Of a DNA stretch of 37,043 nucleotides, positions 17,338 to 26,853 are shown in pieces. The notes beneath the pieces were generated by a model. That model was not told the DNA's origin. It saw only the letters and a program-made list of their open reading frames with translations, and searched no databases. The position numbers were made by a program, and so were the translations under genes. The stretch covers positions 1 to 37,043 of the forward strand of contig NZ_BCTR01000036.1 in NCBI RefSeq assembly GCF_002091475.1, read 5' to 3'. The stretch's first letter is position 1, and the number at the start of each line of letters is the position of its first letter. This DNA comes from Sphingomonas azotifigens NBRC 15497. GTDB taxonomy: Bacteria > Pseudomonadota > Alphaproteobacteria > Sphingomonadales > Sphingomonadaceae.

Positions 17338-17494
17338 TCGGAAAGGGAGAGAATCCGGGCCACCGGATCGCCGAAGGAGCAACCGCCCCGGAAACTCTCA
17401 GGCAAAAGGACCTTCCGGCCACCACATTCTGGAGAGTGGCGCCCTTGAGCGCCCGCCGACGGGATAGCGATCTCAGGCAAACGGACAGAAGGGG
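17338..17494 (+). ncRNA. Tandem glycine riboswitch upstream of sdaA
   Basis: Two consecutive glycine-aptamer cores are visible. The first has GGGAGAGA (about 17345), CGCCGAAGGAGCAA (about 17370), then ACTCTCAGGCAAAAGGACC (17394-17412). The second has CTGGAGAG (about 17429), CGCCGACGGGATAGC (about 17454) and ATCTCAGGCAAACGGACAG (17470-17488). These match the conserved parts of the glycine riboswitch (Rfam gcvT class), in the usual tandem layout with a short linker. A TTGACA box at 17302-17307 overlaps the gph stop and could be the -35 of this leader; the -10 is unclear. The serine dehydratase start lies 33 nt after the second aptamer, so translational control is likely. Confidence 0.93.
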
Positions 17495-17526
17495 CCCGCA
17501 ACCGAGTGTTTCAGGAGACGGGTTCC

Positions 17527-18912
17527 GTGGCGACCAAAGGCGTCGGGCCGAATGCAGGGCCGATCAGCATCACCGACGTGTTCACCATCGGCATCGGGCC
17601 GTCGAGCTCGCATACCGTGGGGCCGATGCGCGCCGCGCGCGATTTCGCGGCTTGGGTGGTGGCCGACGGGCGCGCGGTGACCAAGCTGTGCTGCGAGCTG
17701 TTCGGCTCGCTGGCGCTGACCGGCCGGGGCCATGCCACCGATCGCGCGGTGATCCTCGGGCTGGCGGGCGAGCGGCCCGACGGCGTCGATCCGGATGCGG
17801 TAGAGCCGATGCTGGCGCAGATCGCCACCGAGCGGCGCATCCTGCTGAACGGCACCGCCTCGGTAGGCTTCGATCCCGACGCCGACATCAAATTCCGCAA
17901 GCGCCAGTTCCTCCCCGGCCATCCCAACGGCATGAAGCTGCGAGCGACATTGGTCGACGGCGCGGTGCTGGAGCGCACCTATTATTCGGTCGGCGGCGGA
18001 GCGATCCGGCGCGAGGGCGAAGAAGACGCGGCGGGCTTGTCCGCCGGCACCAACCATCCCTTCGCCAGCGCCCGCGAGATGCTGGAGCGCTGCGACGAAC
18101 TCGGGCTCGACATCGCCGGGCTGATGCTCGCCAACGAGCGCGGCTGGCGCGACGATGCGGCGACGCTCGCCTTTGTCGACGGCATCCACGCCGCGATGAA
18201 CGCCTGCATGGATCGCGGCATGGCACAGGACGGCATCCTGCCCGGCGGGCTGGAGGTGCCCCGCCGCGCACGCAAGCTCCACCAGAAGCTGATGGCCCGG
18301 GGTCCCCGCGTCGAGCCCGCCTCGGTGCTCGAATGGGTGAGCCTGTGGGCGCTGGCGGTGAACGAGGAGAATGCCGCCGGCGGCCGCGTTGTCACCGCAC
18401 CGACCAATGGCGCGGCGGGGGTGATCCCGGCGGTGCTGCGCTATTACGAGTGCTTCGTCGGCAACGCGACCCAGGCGGGCAGCCGCCGCCTACTGCTCAC
18501 CGCCGCCGCGATCGGCATCCTCTACAAGCGTCAGGCTTCGATCTCGGCTGCCGAGATGGGGTGTCAGGGCGAAGTGGGCGTCGCCTGTTCGATGGCGGCG
18601 GCGGGGCTCGCCGCGGCGCTGGGCGGCAGCAACGCCCAGATCGAGAATGCCGCCGAAATCGGCATGGAGCATAATCTCGGCCTCACCTGCGATCCGATCG
18701 GCGGGCTGGTGCAGATCCCCTGCATCGAGCGCAACACCATGGGCGCGGTGAAGGCGATCAACGCGGCGATGCTCGCGCTCCACGGCGACGGCACCCACAA
18801 GGTATCGCTCGACGCCGTGATCGAGACGATGCGCCAGACCGGCCTCGACATGCGCTCCAAGTACAAGGAGACGAGCCTCGGCGGCCTCGCCGTCAACGTG
18901 GTCGAGTGCTGA
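17527..18912 (+). CDS. sdaA: L-serine dehydratase, iron-sulfur type, single chain
   Basis: Deaminates L-serine to pyruvate and ammonia using a [4Fe-4S] cluster; 461 aa. The N-terminal beta domain has [17 protein letters not shown] and VGPM. The C-terminal alpha domain has [35 protein letters not shown] and [18 protein letters not shown], whose cysteines bind the cluster. GTG 17527 is preferred because AGGAG lies nine bases upstream; the open frame reaches GTG 17506. The leader carries a tandem glycine riboswitch, so expression probably rises with glycine, linking it to the glycine-serine interconversion. No terminator is clear downstream. Confidence 0.95.
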   Translation: MATKGVGPNAGPISITDVFTIGIGPSSSHTVGPMRAARDFAAWVVADGRAVTKLCCELFGSLALTGRGHATDRAVILGLAGERPDGVDPDAVEPMLAQIATERRILLNGTASVGFDPDADIKFRKRQFLPGHPNGMKLRATLVDGAVLERTYYSVGGGAIRREGEEDAAGLSAGTNHPFASAREMLERCDELGLDIAGLMLANERGWRDDAATLAFVDGIHAAMNACMDRGMAQDGILPGGLEVPRRARKLHQKLMARGPRVEPASVLEWVSLWALAVNEENAAGGRVVTAPTNGAAGVIPAVLRYYECFVGNATQAGSRRLLLTAAAIGILYKRQASISAAEMGCQGEVGVACSMAAAGLAAALGGSNAQIENAAEIGMEHNLGLTCDPIGGLVQIPCIERNTMGAVKAINAAMLALHGDGTHKVSLDAVIETMRQTGLDMRSKYKETSLGGLAVNVVEC

Positions 18913-19201
18913 TCTCCAATTGGTCACATATTGGCTTCACTGTGTAACAGTTTCGTCTCGGCCGGGTCACGCAGCGTACAAGCTTCTCGGACATAGGCCC
19001 TGCACCGGCCGATAAGCGGCGGCGCAAACGATACCAATGATCAGCGTCGTTCCGGCGCAGGTCTGCCGCGGATCGCGGCGGGCTTGCGCGCCCGTTTCCG
19101 TGGAAGCGCGGCGGGTCATGGAGGGGATGCCGCGTTCCCGGCAGCGGAAAAGGGGCCGCCGCCGGGGATCGCTTCTCGCCACCCCGCCATAAGGAAGTCG
19201 C
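18913..19201 (+). other. Leader / promoter region of the second receptor gene
   Basis: 289 nt with no plausible gene. It contains ATACCAAT at 19031-19038, identical to the half-site of the palindrome at 7689-7710, and the self-complementary CCAATTGG shortly after the sdaA stop. No convincing Pho box or sigma70 promoter could be placed. AAGGAAG lies before the receptor ATG. Confidence 0.35.
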
Positions 19202-21436
19202 ATGTTGAACCGAAACCACGCCCGGCTGCGCCGGACGTCGCTGCTGCTCGTCGCCAGCGCGGCGGCGATCGCCAGCGCCGTCCCCGCCTTCGCGCAGGAA
19301 ACCACCGCTGCCGAGCCGGGCCTCAGCGAGATCGTCGTGACCGCGCAGCACCGCAAGGAGAACGCGCAGGACGTGGCCACCGCGCTCACCGTGATCGGCG
19401 GCGAGGAACTGCAGAAGCGCAACATCTACAACGTCAACGATCTCGAAAACAGCGTGCCCAGCCTCGAGGTCGACAACCAGTTCGGCGGCGGCCAGCCGCA
19501 GTTCCGCCTGCGCGGCGTGGGCGGCACCGATTACGCCGCGAACAACACCAATACCGTCGGCGTCTATGTCGACGAGATCGCCTATCCCTACGGCGTGATG
19601 ACGCAGAATGCGCTGTTCGACGTGGCGCGGATCGAAGTGCTGCGCGGCCCGCAGGGCACGCTCTATGGCCGCAACTCGACCGGCGGTGCGGTCAACGTCG
19701 TCACCAACGCGCCCTCGCACGAGTTCGGCATCGGCGGCGATCTCTCCTATGGCAGCTACGACGCCAAGAGCCTGGAAGCCTATGTCACCGGCCCGCTGAC
19801 CCGCACGCTCACCGCGCGCGTGGCGGTCTCGGCCGATCGCGGCGGGGCCTGGCAGAAGCACCGCGACACCGGCGAGAAGCTCGGCGACCGCGACCAGACC
19901 TCGGTCCGCGCCCGGCTGCGCTGGGAGCCGAGCAGCGCCACCACCGTCGACCTGAGCGCCCACTATACCCGCGACCAGTCGGACGGGCTCGGCCTCCAGC
20001 TGCTCAACGACTTCAAGACCGCCGGCGGCGTCTCCTACAAGGCGGATACCGACATCCGCACCACCGGCTGGGGCATCTCGCCGACCTTCGCCAACCTGAT
20101 CGGCGCGAGCGCCAACGCCAAGCCGTTCCGCGACAATGAAGGCAAGGGCGGCAGCGTGCGCGTTTTCAGCGATTTCGGCGTCGCGACGATCACCGGCGTG
20201 TTCGGCCATGAGGAATTCACCCGCCGCGAGTTCAACGACTGGGACGGCACCGCGTCGAACGAAGCCGGCACCTTCTTCTTCAACAACATCAAGACCAACA
20301 GCGGCGAGATCCGCGTCGCCTCGGCCGACAAGGGCAAGTTCCGCTGGCTGGGCGGCCTCTATGTCAGCCACGAGGATGTCGGCGGCGGCTTCTATTCGGA
20401 CTTCTCCCAGGCCCCCAGCCTGAAGAATATCTGGAAGACCGCCTATGACCAGCACGTCACCTCGGTCAGCGTGTTCGGCAACCTCGAGCAATATCTCACG
20501 CCGACGCTGAAGATCTCGGGCGGCGCCCGCTACGAATATGAGCGGCGTGAGCTCGATAATTTCAAGAGCGAGATCATCCTGCCCACCTACCAGCTCCGCG
20601 CCGCGGCGAACAAGCAGCTGGAGATGCGCGAATGGTCCGGCAAGGCGGCGATCGACTGGGACTTCACCCGCACCGCCCATGCCTATGCCAGCGTCTCGCG
20701 CGGCGTGAAGTCGGGCGGCTTCACCACCTATAACAGCGGCCTGCCCGAGCAGCTGGATCCCTATAATCCGGAAAAGCTGGTCGCCTATGAAGTCGGCGTG
20801 AAGTCGGAGCTGTTCGATCGCACCCTGCGCGTCAACCTCGCCACCTTCTACTATGACTATCGCGACCAGCAGCTGCAGGGCGTGCTCTACACCGAAACCT
20901 CGCGTGTCGGCCGCATCCTCAACGTGCCCAAGTCGCACCTCTATGGCGCCGAGGCCGAAATCACCTGGTCGCCGATCCCGCTGTTCAGCACCAGCCAGTC
21001 GATCGCGTACAAATATGGCGAGTATGACGAGTATATGGCCCAGTCGAGCGCCACGCTCGATCCGGTGAGCGGCAAGTACGTCAACATCCAGTACAAGGAC
21101 AATGCCGGCGTCCGCCTGCCGCTGCCCGATCTCGACTATAAGGGCTCGGTCGCACTGCACCTGCCGATCGCCGGCTGGCAGATCGAGCCGGAAGCGAACT
21201 GGGCTTATCGCGCCGATCGCTACAGCACGTCGTCGGCGTCGGTGATCCCGTCCTATTGGCTGGCCAATGCCAATCTCGGCATCACGCCGCCGAACGCGCC
21301 GGTGCGGCTGACGCTCTGGGTGCACAATGTCTTCGATGCCCGCATCCAGGAAACGCGCAACCAGTTCATCACTGCGCGCACCGTCTCGATCCACCCGCCG
21401 CGCACGGTGGGCGTGACGCTGTCGTTCCGTCACTGA
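19202..21436 (+). CDS. TonB-dependent outer-membrane receptor, linked to a PhoD phosphatase
   Basis: Importer of 744 aa. The signal peptide is basic MLNRNHARLRR, a hydrophobic run, then AFA-QE. A TonB-box-like EIVVTAQHRKENAQ is followed by the plug (VNDLENSVPSL, FRLRGVGGT, ARIEVLRGPQGTLYGRN, TGGAVNVVTN) and a beta-barrel. The last residues are VTLSFRH; a final histidine instead of an aromatic residue is unusual for a barrel, although Phe is the third-last residue. The ATG at 19202 follows AAGGAAG. It is followed by a hairpin terminator and then the phoD-like gene in the same direction, suggesting uptake connected to phosphate-ester hydrolysis. The substrate is unknown. Confidence 0.92.
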   Translation: MLNRNHARLRRTSLLLVASAAAIASAVPAFAQETTAAEPGLSEIVVTAQHRKENAQDVATALTVIGGEELQKRNIYNVNDLENSVPSLEVDNQFGGGQPQFRLRGVGGTDYAANNTNTVGVYVDEIAYPYGVMTQNALFDVARIEVLRGPQGTLYGRNSTGGAVNVVTNAPSHEFGIGGDLSYGSYDAKSLEAYVTGPLTRTLTARVAVSADRGGAWQKHRDTGEKLGDRDQTSVRARLRWEPSSATTVDLSAHYTRDQSDGLGLQLLNDFKTAGGVSYKADTDIRTTGWGISPTFANLIGASANAKPFRDNEGKGGSVRVFSDFGVATITGVFGHEEFTRREFNDWDGTASNEAGTFFFNNIKTNSGEIRVASADKGKFRWLGGLYVSHEDVGGGFYSDFSQAPSLKNIWKTAYDQHVTSVSVFGNLEQYLTPTLKISGGARYEYERRELDNFKSEIILPTYQLRAAANKQLEMREWSGKAAIDWDFTRTAHAYASVSRGVKSGGFTTYNSGLPEQLDPYNPEKLVAYEVGVKSELFDRTLRVNLATFYYDYRDQQLQGVLYTETSRVGRILNVPKSHLYGAEAEITWSPIPLFSTSQSIAYKYGEYDEYMAQSSATLDPVSGKYVNIQYKDNAGVRLPLPDLDYKGSVALHLPIAGWQIEPEANWAYRADRYSTSSASVIPSYWLANANLGITPPNAPVRLTLWVHNVFDARIQETRNQFITARTVSIHPPRTVGVTLSFRH

Positions 21437-21449
21437 TCGTCTGTAGAGA

Positions 21450-21482
21450 GGGCGCGGCCAAAAGGCTGCGCCCGCTTCTTTC
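21450..21482 (+). terminator. Attenuator-like terminator between receptor and phoD genes
   Basis: GGGCGCGGCC (21450-21459) pairs with GGCTGCGCCC (21464-21473), with one G-U pair and an AAAA loop, followed by GCTTCTTTCC. It lies 13 nt after the receptor stop and about 30 nt before the phosphatase start, so it probably reduces rather than blocks read-through. Confidence 0.6.
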
Positions 21483-21504
21483 CGTTTCCCCGCTGGAGGT
21501 CTCC

Positions 21505-23073
21505 ATGCCCATCCCGTCCGCCCTTCCCCGGCGCCAGTTCCTTGCCGGCGCGCTGATCGCGGCGCCCGCGCTGCTCACCGCGGGCCGTTCGCTCGCCGCC
21601 GCCGATCCCTTCGCGCTGGGCGTCGCCAGCGGCGAGCCGCTCCCCGACGGCTTCGTGCTGTGGACCCGCATCGCCCCCGATCCGCTCGCCGAGGATGGGC
21701 TGGGCGGCAATGCCAGCCCGGTGCCGGTGCGCTGGGAAGTCGCGCTCGACGAGAATTTCCGCCGCATCGCCGCGCACGGCGAGGCGATGGCCCTGCCCGA
21801 TCGCGCCTCGGCCGTGCATGTCGAGGTCTCGGGCCTCGCGCCCGATCGCCCCTATTGGTATCGCTTCACCGCGTTGGGCGTGCAGAGCCCGGTCGGTCGC
21901 GCCTGGACCGCCCCCGCCCCCGGCGCGCGCGTCGAGCGCCTCCGCATGACCGCGGCGAGCTGCTCGCACTGGGAACTCGGCTATTTCGCCGCCTATCGCC
22001 ACATGGCCGCCGACGAGGAAAGCCGCCTCACCCTGTTCCTCGGCGACTATATCTATGAGGACGGCCCCCGCACCCCGCCCCGCCCCGGCGCGGTGCGCAG
22101 CTATGCGATGCCCGAGCCGACCACGCTCGCCCAGTATCGCCGCCGCTACGCGCTCCACCGCACCGATCCCGACCTGCGGGCCCTCCACGCCGCCACCGCC
22201 TGCGTCGCGACCTGGGACGATCATGAGGTGCAGAACGACTATTCGGGGATCTGGCCGGAGGACGCGAACGTCTCCCCGGCGGACTTCGTCAAGCGCCGTG
22301 CCGCCGCCTATCGCGCGTTCTGCGAGAACATGCCGGTGCGCATCTCGCAGGTGATGCGCGCCGACGGCAGCTTCCGGCTCAACCGCCGCTTCGGCTGGGG
22401 CAGCCTCGCGCAGTTCGACGTGCTCGACGGCCGCCAGTTCCGCTCTCCCCCGGCGTGCATCGAGGGGCTCGCCTCGCATCGCGGGCACATGGCCTCCACC
22501 GCCTGCGCCGATCTCGAGGATCCGTCGCGCACCTATCTCGGCTTCGATCAGGAACGCTGGCTCTACGACGGCTTCGCCCGCAGCAAGGCGCGCTGGAACC
22601 TGCTGGTGCAAAACCTGCTGGTCGCGCCGTTGGAGATCAAGACGCCCAGCGACACACTGATCTGGACCGATACCTGGAACGGCTTCGGCGCCGCCCGCCG
22701 CCGGCTGATCGATGCGATGGCGGAGACGCGCCTGTCGAACCCGGTGACGCTGGCCGGCGACTATCACTCGGCCTGGCTCAACGACCTGCGCCGCGACTTC
22801 CACAAGCCGCAGGAGGCGCCCGTGGCCGCCGAGATCGTCGTCACCTCGATCACCTCGAACGGCCCGCCGGCCGGGGCGATGAAGGCGGCGCTGCCGGACA
22901 ATCCGCACATCCGCTTCTTCGATGCAGCGCATCGCGGCTATACCGCGATCGACCTTACCCCCGAGCGGCTGGACGTGCGCTGCATGGCGATCGCCGACCG
23001 CGCCGATCCGCGCACCACCGTATCGGTGCTCCACCAGCGCCAGGTCGAAGCGGGCAAGCCCGGCTTCGCCTGA
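21505..23073 (+). CDS. phoD: PhoD-family alkaline phosphatase / phosphodiesterase, Tat-exported
   Basis: Secreted metallophosphoesterase of 522 aa that releases phosphate from mono- and diesters. The N-terminus has twin arginines in PRRQFLAG followed by a hydrophobic run and SLAAADP, a Tat signal fitting the family, which folds with its metals in the cytoplasm. An N-terminal Ig-like domain (GVASGEPLPDGFVLWTRI, PYWYRF) precedes the catalytic domain. Metal-site motifs are MTAASCSHWE, FLGDYIYED, TWDDHEVQNDYS and LAGDYHSAW. GGAGG stands before ATG 21505; the open frame extends to 21256 inside the receptor gene and is not used. It converges with the alpha/beta hydrolase gene (16-nt gap). No Pho box was recognised. 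Confidence 0.93.
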   Translation: MPIPSALPRRQFLAGALIAAPALLTAGRSLAAADPFALGVASGEPLPDGFVLWTRIAPDPLAEDGLGGNASPVPVRWEVALDENFRRIAAHGEAMALPDRASAVHVEVSGLAPDRPYWYRFTALGVQSPVGRAWTAPAPGARVERLRMTAASCSHWELGYFAAYRHMAADEESRLTLFLGDYIYEDGPRTPPRPGAVRSYAMPEPTTLAQYRRRYALHRTDPDLRALHAATACVATWDDHEVQNDYSGIWPEDANVSPADFVKRRAAAYRAFCENMPVRISQVMRADGSFRLNRRFGWGSLAQFDVLDGRQFRSPPACIEGLASHRGHMASTACADLEDPSRTYLGFDQERWLYDGFARSKARWNLLVQNLLVAPLEIKTPSDTLIWTDTWNGFGAARRRLIDAMAETRLSNPVTLAGDYHSAWLNDLRRDFHKPQEAPVAAEIVVTSITSNGPPAGAMKAALPDNPHIRFFDAAHRGYTAIDLTPERLDVRCMAIADRADPRTTVSVLHQRQVEAGKPGFA

Positions 23074-23089
23074 CCCATGCCGGCGGCGC

Positions 23090-24400
23090 TCAGGGCTGTG
23101 CGGGCTTGAACTCGAAGTTCATCCCCGTCGCCCTGCTCGGCTGGAACCCCTTCCAGAGCGTCGCCGCCGGCGCGCCGGGGCTGAACCCGGCATAGCGCCC
23201 GCCCGGCGCACCGGCCCATTTGCCATCGTTCGAATTCGGCACCATCCCGTCGATATAGGCTGCCTTGGCCTCCTCGCCCTTTACATAGCGGTCGAGGAAC
23301 GCGGTTATAAAGTGCGCCTGCACCGCCATCAGCCGGTCCTTGCGCCACACCGCATCCTCGAACCAGTCCAGGTCCCAGAAGCTCTCGCGCATTACCGGGG
23401 GCGCGCCGATCAGCGCGATGCTGTGCGCCGCCTCGCGGAAGGTGAGCAGATAGCGCGGGGCATGCACTTCCTGCTCGAACAATGTCCGCACACCCGGATC
23501 ATAGCCGACGACATGGTCCTGGCTGCCGACGATAAACAGCGTCGGCGCACCGATCGCGGCGACGCCCGGCGCGGCCCAGAGCGGCGTGCCGTACAGGTTG
23601 CTGGCGGGAGAAATCGCCACCACCGCCTTCACGTCCGCCACCTTCACGGTGCCGGCCTGCGGCGCCCCCGCCACGAAGGGCGCGAGCACGCCGCGCGTCG
23701 CGGCGGCGAGACCGGGATCCAGCGGCGCGCCCGCCGCGGTCAGCACGCCGTAGCCACCCATCGAATAACCGACCAGCGCGGTTCGTGCCGCATCGGCCGC
23801 GGCGAACACGCCCTGCCCACCCCGCGCCCGCCGCTGCGCCTCGGCAGCGACGAAGGCGATGTCGAGCGGGCGGCTGGTCAGCGGGCCGGCGCGCGCGGCC
23901 GGGGTCCGGATAGTGATCGGTGGATCGCGAAAGGCGGGGGCGACCACCACATAGCCCTTGCTCGCCAGATTCTCGCCGAGCCACGACAGCACCTCGGGGG
24001 TGTTGCTATAGCCATGGGCGAGGATCACCAGCGGAAAGCGCCCCTTGGCCGCCGCCGCGCCCGGCGTGGCTAGGCCTGGGACCTCGAACGGCACGTCGCT
24101 GCCCTTCTCCCCCGGCAGCGCGGTGCGATAGCGGGTGCCAGCCCCCTTCGCAGCGGCGGGGTACCAGAGCTTGACCGGAATGTGGCGCTCGACGATCGCA
24201 GGCGTGTCGGCACCCTGTAGCGGATCCGCGCGCCCAGCTTGCACGAACTCGAAATCAGCAACGCCGATGCCATAGCCGCCGAGCGCCGCCAGTTCCGGCG
24301 CGTCGACGCTCGGCTGCGCCGGCGCCCGCTGCGCCTGCGCGCCAAACGAAAAAATCGCGGCTGCACAGGCTGCAACCGCGATCCACTCCTTGCCGATCAT
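23090..24400 (-). CDS. Secreted alpha/beta hydrolase (PAF-acetylhydrolase/dienelactone hydrolase-like)
   Basis: Predicted esterase-like hydrolase of 436 aa with a signal peptide (MIGKEWIAVAACAAAIF, then AQA-QR). The oxyanion segment is LVILAHGYSN, the nucleophile elbow GYSMGGYG, the acid probably in GSQDHVVGYD, and the histidine in FREAAHSIAL. The start has GGGAGAG just upstream. It is 57 nt downstream of a TonB receptor gene in the same direction, and a 7-bp hairpin lies in between, so partial co-transcription is likely. In this context it might remove acyl groups from an imported glycoside. That is inference, and a broad-specificity lipase or esterase is equally possible. Confidence 0.85.
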   Translation of the reverse strand: MIGKEWIAVAACAAAIFSFGAQAQRAPAQPSVDAPELAALGGYGIGVADFEFVQAGRADPLQGADTPAIVERHIPVKLWYPAAAKGAGTRYRTALPGEKGSDVPFEVPGLATPGAAAAKGRFPLVILAHGYSNTPEVLSWLGENLASKGYVVVAPAFRDPPITIRTPAARAGPLTSRPLDIAFVAAEAQRRARGGQGVFAAADAARTALVGYSMGGYGVLTAAGAPLDPGLAAATRGVLAPFVAGAPQAGTVKVADVKAVVAISPASNLYGTPLWAAPGVAAIGAPTLFIVGSQDHVVGYDPGVRTLFEQEVHAPRYLLTFREAAHSIALIGAPPVMRESFWDLDWFEDAVWRKDRLMAVQAHFITAFLDRYVKGEEAKAAYIDGMVPNSNDGKWAGAPGGRYAGFSPGAPAATLWKGFQPSRATGMNFEFKPAQP

Positions 24401-24417
24401 TCTTCTCTCCCGATGGA

Positions 24418-24442
24418 GGGGCGGAAGCCATGCCCCCGCCCC
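24418..24442 (-). other. GC hairpin between receptor and hydrolase genes
   Basis: GGGGCGG (24418-24424) pairs with CCGCCCC (24436-24442) over an 11-nt loop. There is no T-run in the direction of transcription. It could be a weak attenuator or an RNA-stability element. Confidence 0.35.
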
Positions 24443-24457
24443 AGCGCATCGGGTCTA

Positions 24458-26764
24458 TCAGTAATTCACGCCGAAGCGGATACCCGCGTAGCGACGGAAA
24501 TCGCGCGGCAGCACCGCCTGGGTGGCGATGACGTTGGGCGCACCCGTCGCGCCGCTGGCGTTGAAGTTTGACGAGGTGTTCACCAGCGACTGATAATACT
24601 GCTTGTCGAACAGGTTGTTGACGAACAGCGTCGCTTCCCAGCGGCGCTTGTGATCGCGCACGCCGACGCTGACGTTGAAGATGCTGTAGGCCGGCTGGAA
24701 GGTTTCCGGGTCGCGCGCCACATAATAGAGGCTCGACTGGTACTGCCAGCTGCCCTGGAACACGCCGGTCAGCGTCTCGGTCAGTGCGGGCGCATATTCG
24801 ATGCTCGCGCTGCCCTTCCATTCCGGCGCCTGGATGGCGCGGGTGCCGGTGAGGTTCTGATAGGTCGGCTTCGACTGGACGCAGCCCTGCGCCTGGGTCT
24901 GCAGCGGATAGCATTGCGCGACCGGGAACGAGGTGTAGGTCGCATCGAGATAGGTCGCCGCACCGCTGATCGTCAGATCCCGCGTCACGCGCGCCGCGCT
25001 CTCGAATTCGAGGCCCTTGGTATTGAGCCCGCCGACATTGGTCAGGCGATAGTTGCTGGTGCCGTTGATCGTCTCGATCGTCTGTGCCTGCAGGTTGGTG
25101 TAGTCGGTATCGAAATAGGTGACGTTGAACGTCATGCGGCGACCGAAGAACTGGGTGCGGACGCCGATTTCCTTGTCCTTCGAGGTCTCCGGACGGATCG
25201 GGCCGGCATCGGCACGGTTCTGGTTGAAGCCGGTGGTCAGATCGTAGGTCTGGCCCTTGTAGCCGGTGGCATAGCTGCCGAACAGCATCACGTCGCGCGT
25301 CGCCTGATATTGCAGGCCGAGGCGATAGGTGGTCGCATTGTCGCTGGCGTGGCCCGCCCAGCTGGCCGGAACCGCCAGATTCTTGTCGAGGAAGCTGTAC
25401 TTCACCCGCTCGTTCTGCGCGCGGCCGCCGACGGTGGCGGTCAGGTTCTTAACGAATTCCCAGTCGATCTGGCCGAACGCGGCGATCTGACGCGACCCCG
25501 AGGTGGCGAACCAGTCGGCCAGCGAGAATTGCGGACCGCGTTTGAACGGACGCTGGAAGCCGACATTGGCGTAATAGACGCCCAGCGCATAGCGAAACGC
25601 GTCGGTGCCCGGCGACAGCAGGCGGATTTCCTGGGTGAACAGGTGCGACTTGAACGTGCCCACCTGGGTGTTGCGGCCATACGGCCCCGGCGCGACGGTG
25701 TCGTCATGGTCGATATAGTCGTCCATGCGGAACTTGTCGTACGAGGTCAGGCCCAACAGCTGCATCTTGCCGACATTGACATCGGTGCGCAGCATCGTGC
25801 CCCAGCCCCAATATTTGGTGCCGGCCCGGTCGTTATTGGCGACCTTCTGGTTCAGCGGGTCGATCGTGATCCCCGGCAGCACGACGTCGGCGGTAAGGCC
25901 CGCCTGGCCGCGCAGCACCGCCCCCGGCGCCATGCGGATGAACGGTCGGCCGACCGTGGTATTGCCGTTCAGATAATTGGCCGATGCAGTGAAGACGACG
26001 TCCGGCGTCGCCTTCCACTTCAGCTTGCCGCGGGTGCTCAGCGTCTCGCGGCCGTTGACCTCCTTGCCGTCGAACACGTTGCGGACATTGCCGTCCCAGT
26101 TCGAATAGCTGGCCGAGAAGACGTAGCCGAGCGTATCGCTGATCGGGCCCGTCACGCTGAAATTGCCGCCGATCTCGCTGTCATCGGTGGCGAGCAGGTT
26201 CGCCTTGACGTGGAAGTCGTTGGTCGGCTGGGTGGTCATGATCTTGATGAGGCCGGCCGAGGCCGCCTTGCCGTACAGCGTGCTCTGCGGACCGCGCAGC
26301 ACTTCGATCATCGCCACGTCGGGCAGATCGGTAAAGGCGCGCGCCTGGAACGCGAGCGGCACGCCGTCGACGGTCACCGCCACCGACGATTCCACGCCGA
26401 TACCAAAGGCATAGGTGCCGACGCCGCGCAGCGACACGTTGGAGTTTACCGGATTCTCGGCGGTACGGATGGTCAGCGACGGGGCAGCCTTGCCGAGATC
26501 CTGGAAGTGCCGGATGCCCTGTGCTTCGAGCTGGGCCGGCGTGACCACCTGCACCGCAAGCGGCACGTTCTGGATGTTCTCAAAGCGCTTCTGCGCAGTG
26601 GTCGTGACGATGATCTCGACATTGTCCTGCGCCGGCTTGGGCGCGGCCTGCACCGGCGTCGCTGCGCCGTCGGCATGGTCTTCCGGCGTTGCGGCCTGGG
26701 CGCTGCCAGCGAGAACCGTAGCAGCCAGCGCAACTGCGCGCACCGAGAATAGATAACCCCTCAT
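24458..26764 (-). CDS. TonB-dependent outer-membrane receptor, tandem paralog B
   Basis: 768-aa importer. The signal peptide (MRGYLFSVRAVALAATVLA, SAQA-ATP) precedes a TonB-box-like EIIVTTTAQKR. The plug shows IRHFQDLGKAAPSL, NVSLRGVGTYAFGIG, IEVLRGPQSTLYGK and a beta-barrel ends in RFGVNY with a terminal Tyr. It is a close paralog of the gene at 26988: most of the plug and many strands are identical, with runs of about 70-75 identical bases. They differ in the signal peptide, some loops, and an added NASGATGAP loop near the C-terminus. It has its own promoter (26854-26881), and a terminator separates it from its paralog. Substrate unknown; the MFS-GH31 context suggests a glycoside. Confidence 0.93.
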   Translation of the reverse strand: MRGYLFSVRAVALAATVLAGSAQAATPEDHADGAATPVQAAPKPAQDNVEIIVTTTAQKRFENIQNVPLAVQVVTPAQLEAQGIRHFQDLGKAAPSLTIRTAENPVNSNVSLRGVGTYAFGIGVESSVAVTVDGVPLAFQARAFTDLPDVAMIEVLRGPQSTLYGKAASAGLIKIMTTQPTNDFHVKANLLATDDSEIGGNFSVTGPISDTLGYVFSASYSNWDGNVRNVFDGKEVNGRETLSTRGKLKWKATPDVVFTASANYLNGNTTVGRPFIRMAPGAVLRGQAGLTADVVLPGITIDPLNQKVANNDRAGTKYWGWGTMLRTDVNVGKMQLLGLTSYDKFRMDDYIDHDDTVAPGPYGRNTQVGTFKSHLFTQEIRLLSPGTDAFRYALGVYYANVGFQRPFKRGPQFSLADWFATSGSRQIAAFGQIDWEFVKNLTATVGGRAQNERVKYSFLDKNLAVPASWAGHASDNATTYRLGLQYQATRDVMLFGSYATGYKGQTYDLTTGFNQNRADAGPIRPETSKDKEIGVRTQFFGRRMTFNVTYFDTDYTNLQAQTIETINGTSNYRLTNVGGLNTKGLEFESAARVTRDLTISGAATYLDATYTSFPVAQCYPLQTQAQGCVQSKPTYQNLTGTRAIQAPEWKGSASIEYAPALTETLTGVFQGSWQYQSSLYYVARDPETFQPAYSIFNVSVGVRDHKRRWEATLFVNNLFDKQYYQSLVNTSSNFNASGATGAPNVIATQAVLPRDFRRYAGIRFGVNY

Positions 26765-26853
26765 TAACGAAACCCTTTACATGATGAATTTTCTTTCACC
26801 TCTCCCAAGGCCGACAGGTTTAGCAGGCGGAAAGCCGGTTTTCTTTTATGGGA

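Noticed and set aside
15191..17425. Extended GlmU frame of 744 residues
   Set aside because: The sequence before GTG 16543 lies opposite gph, is not GlmU-like, and the GTG has a good ribosome-binding site and the normal family N-terminus.
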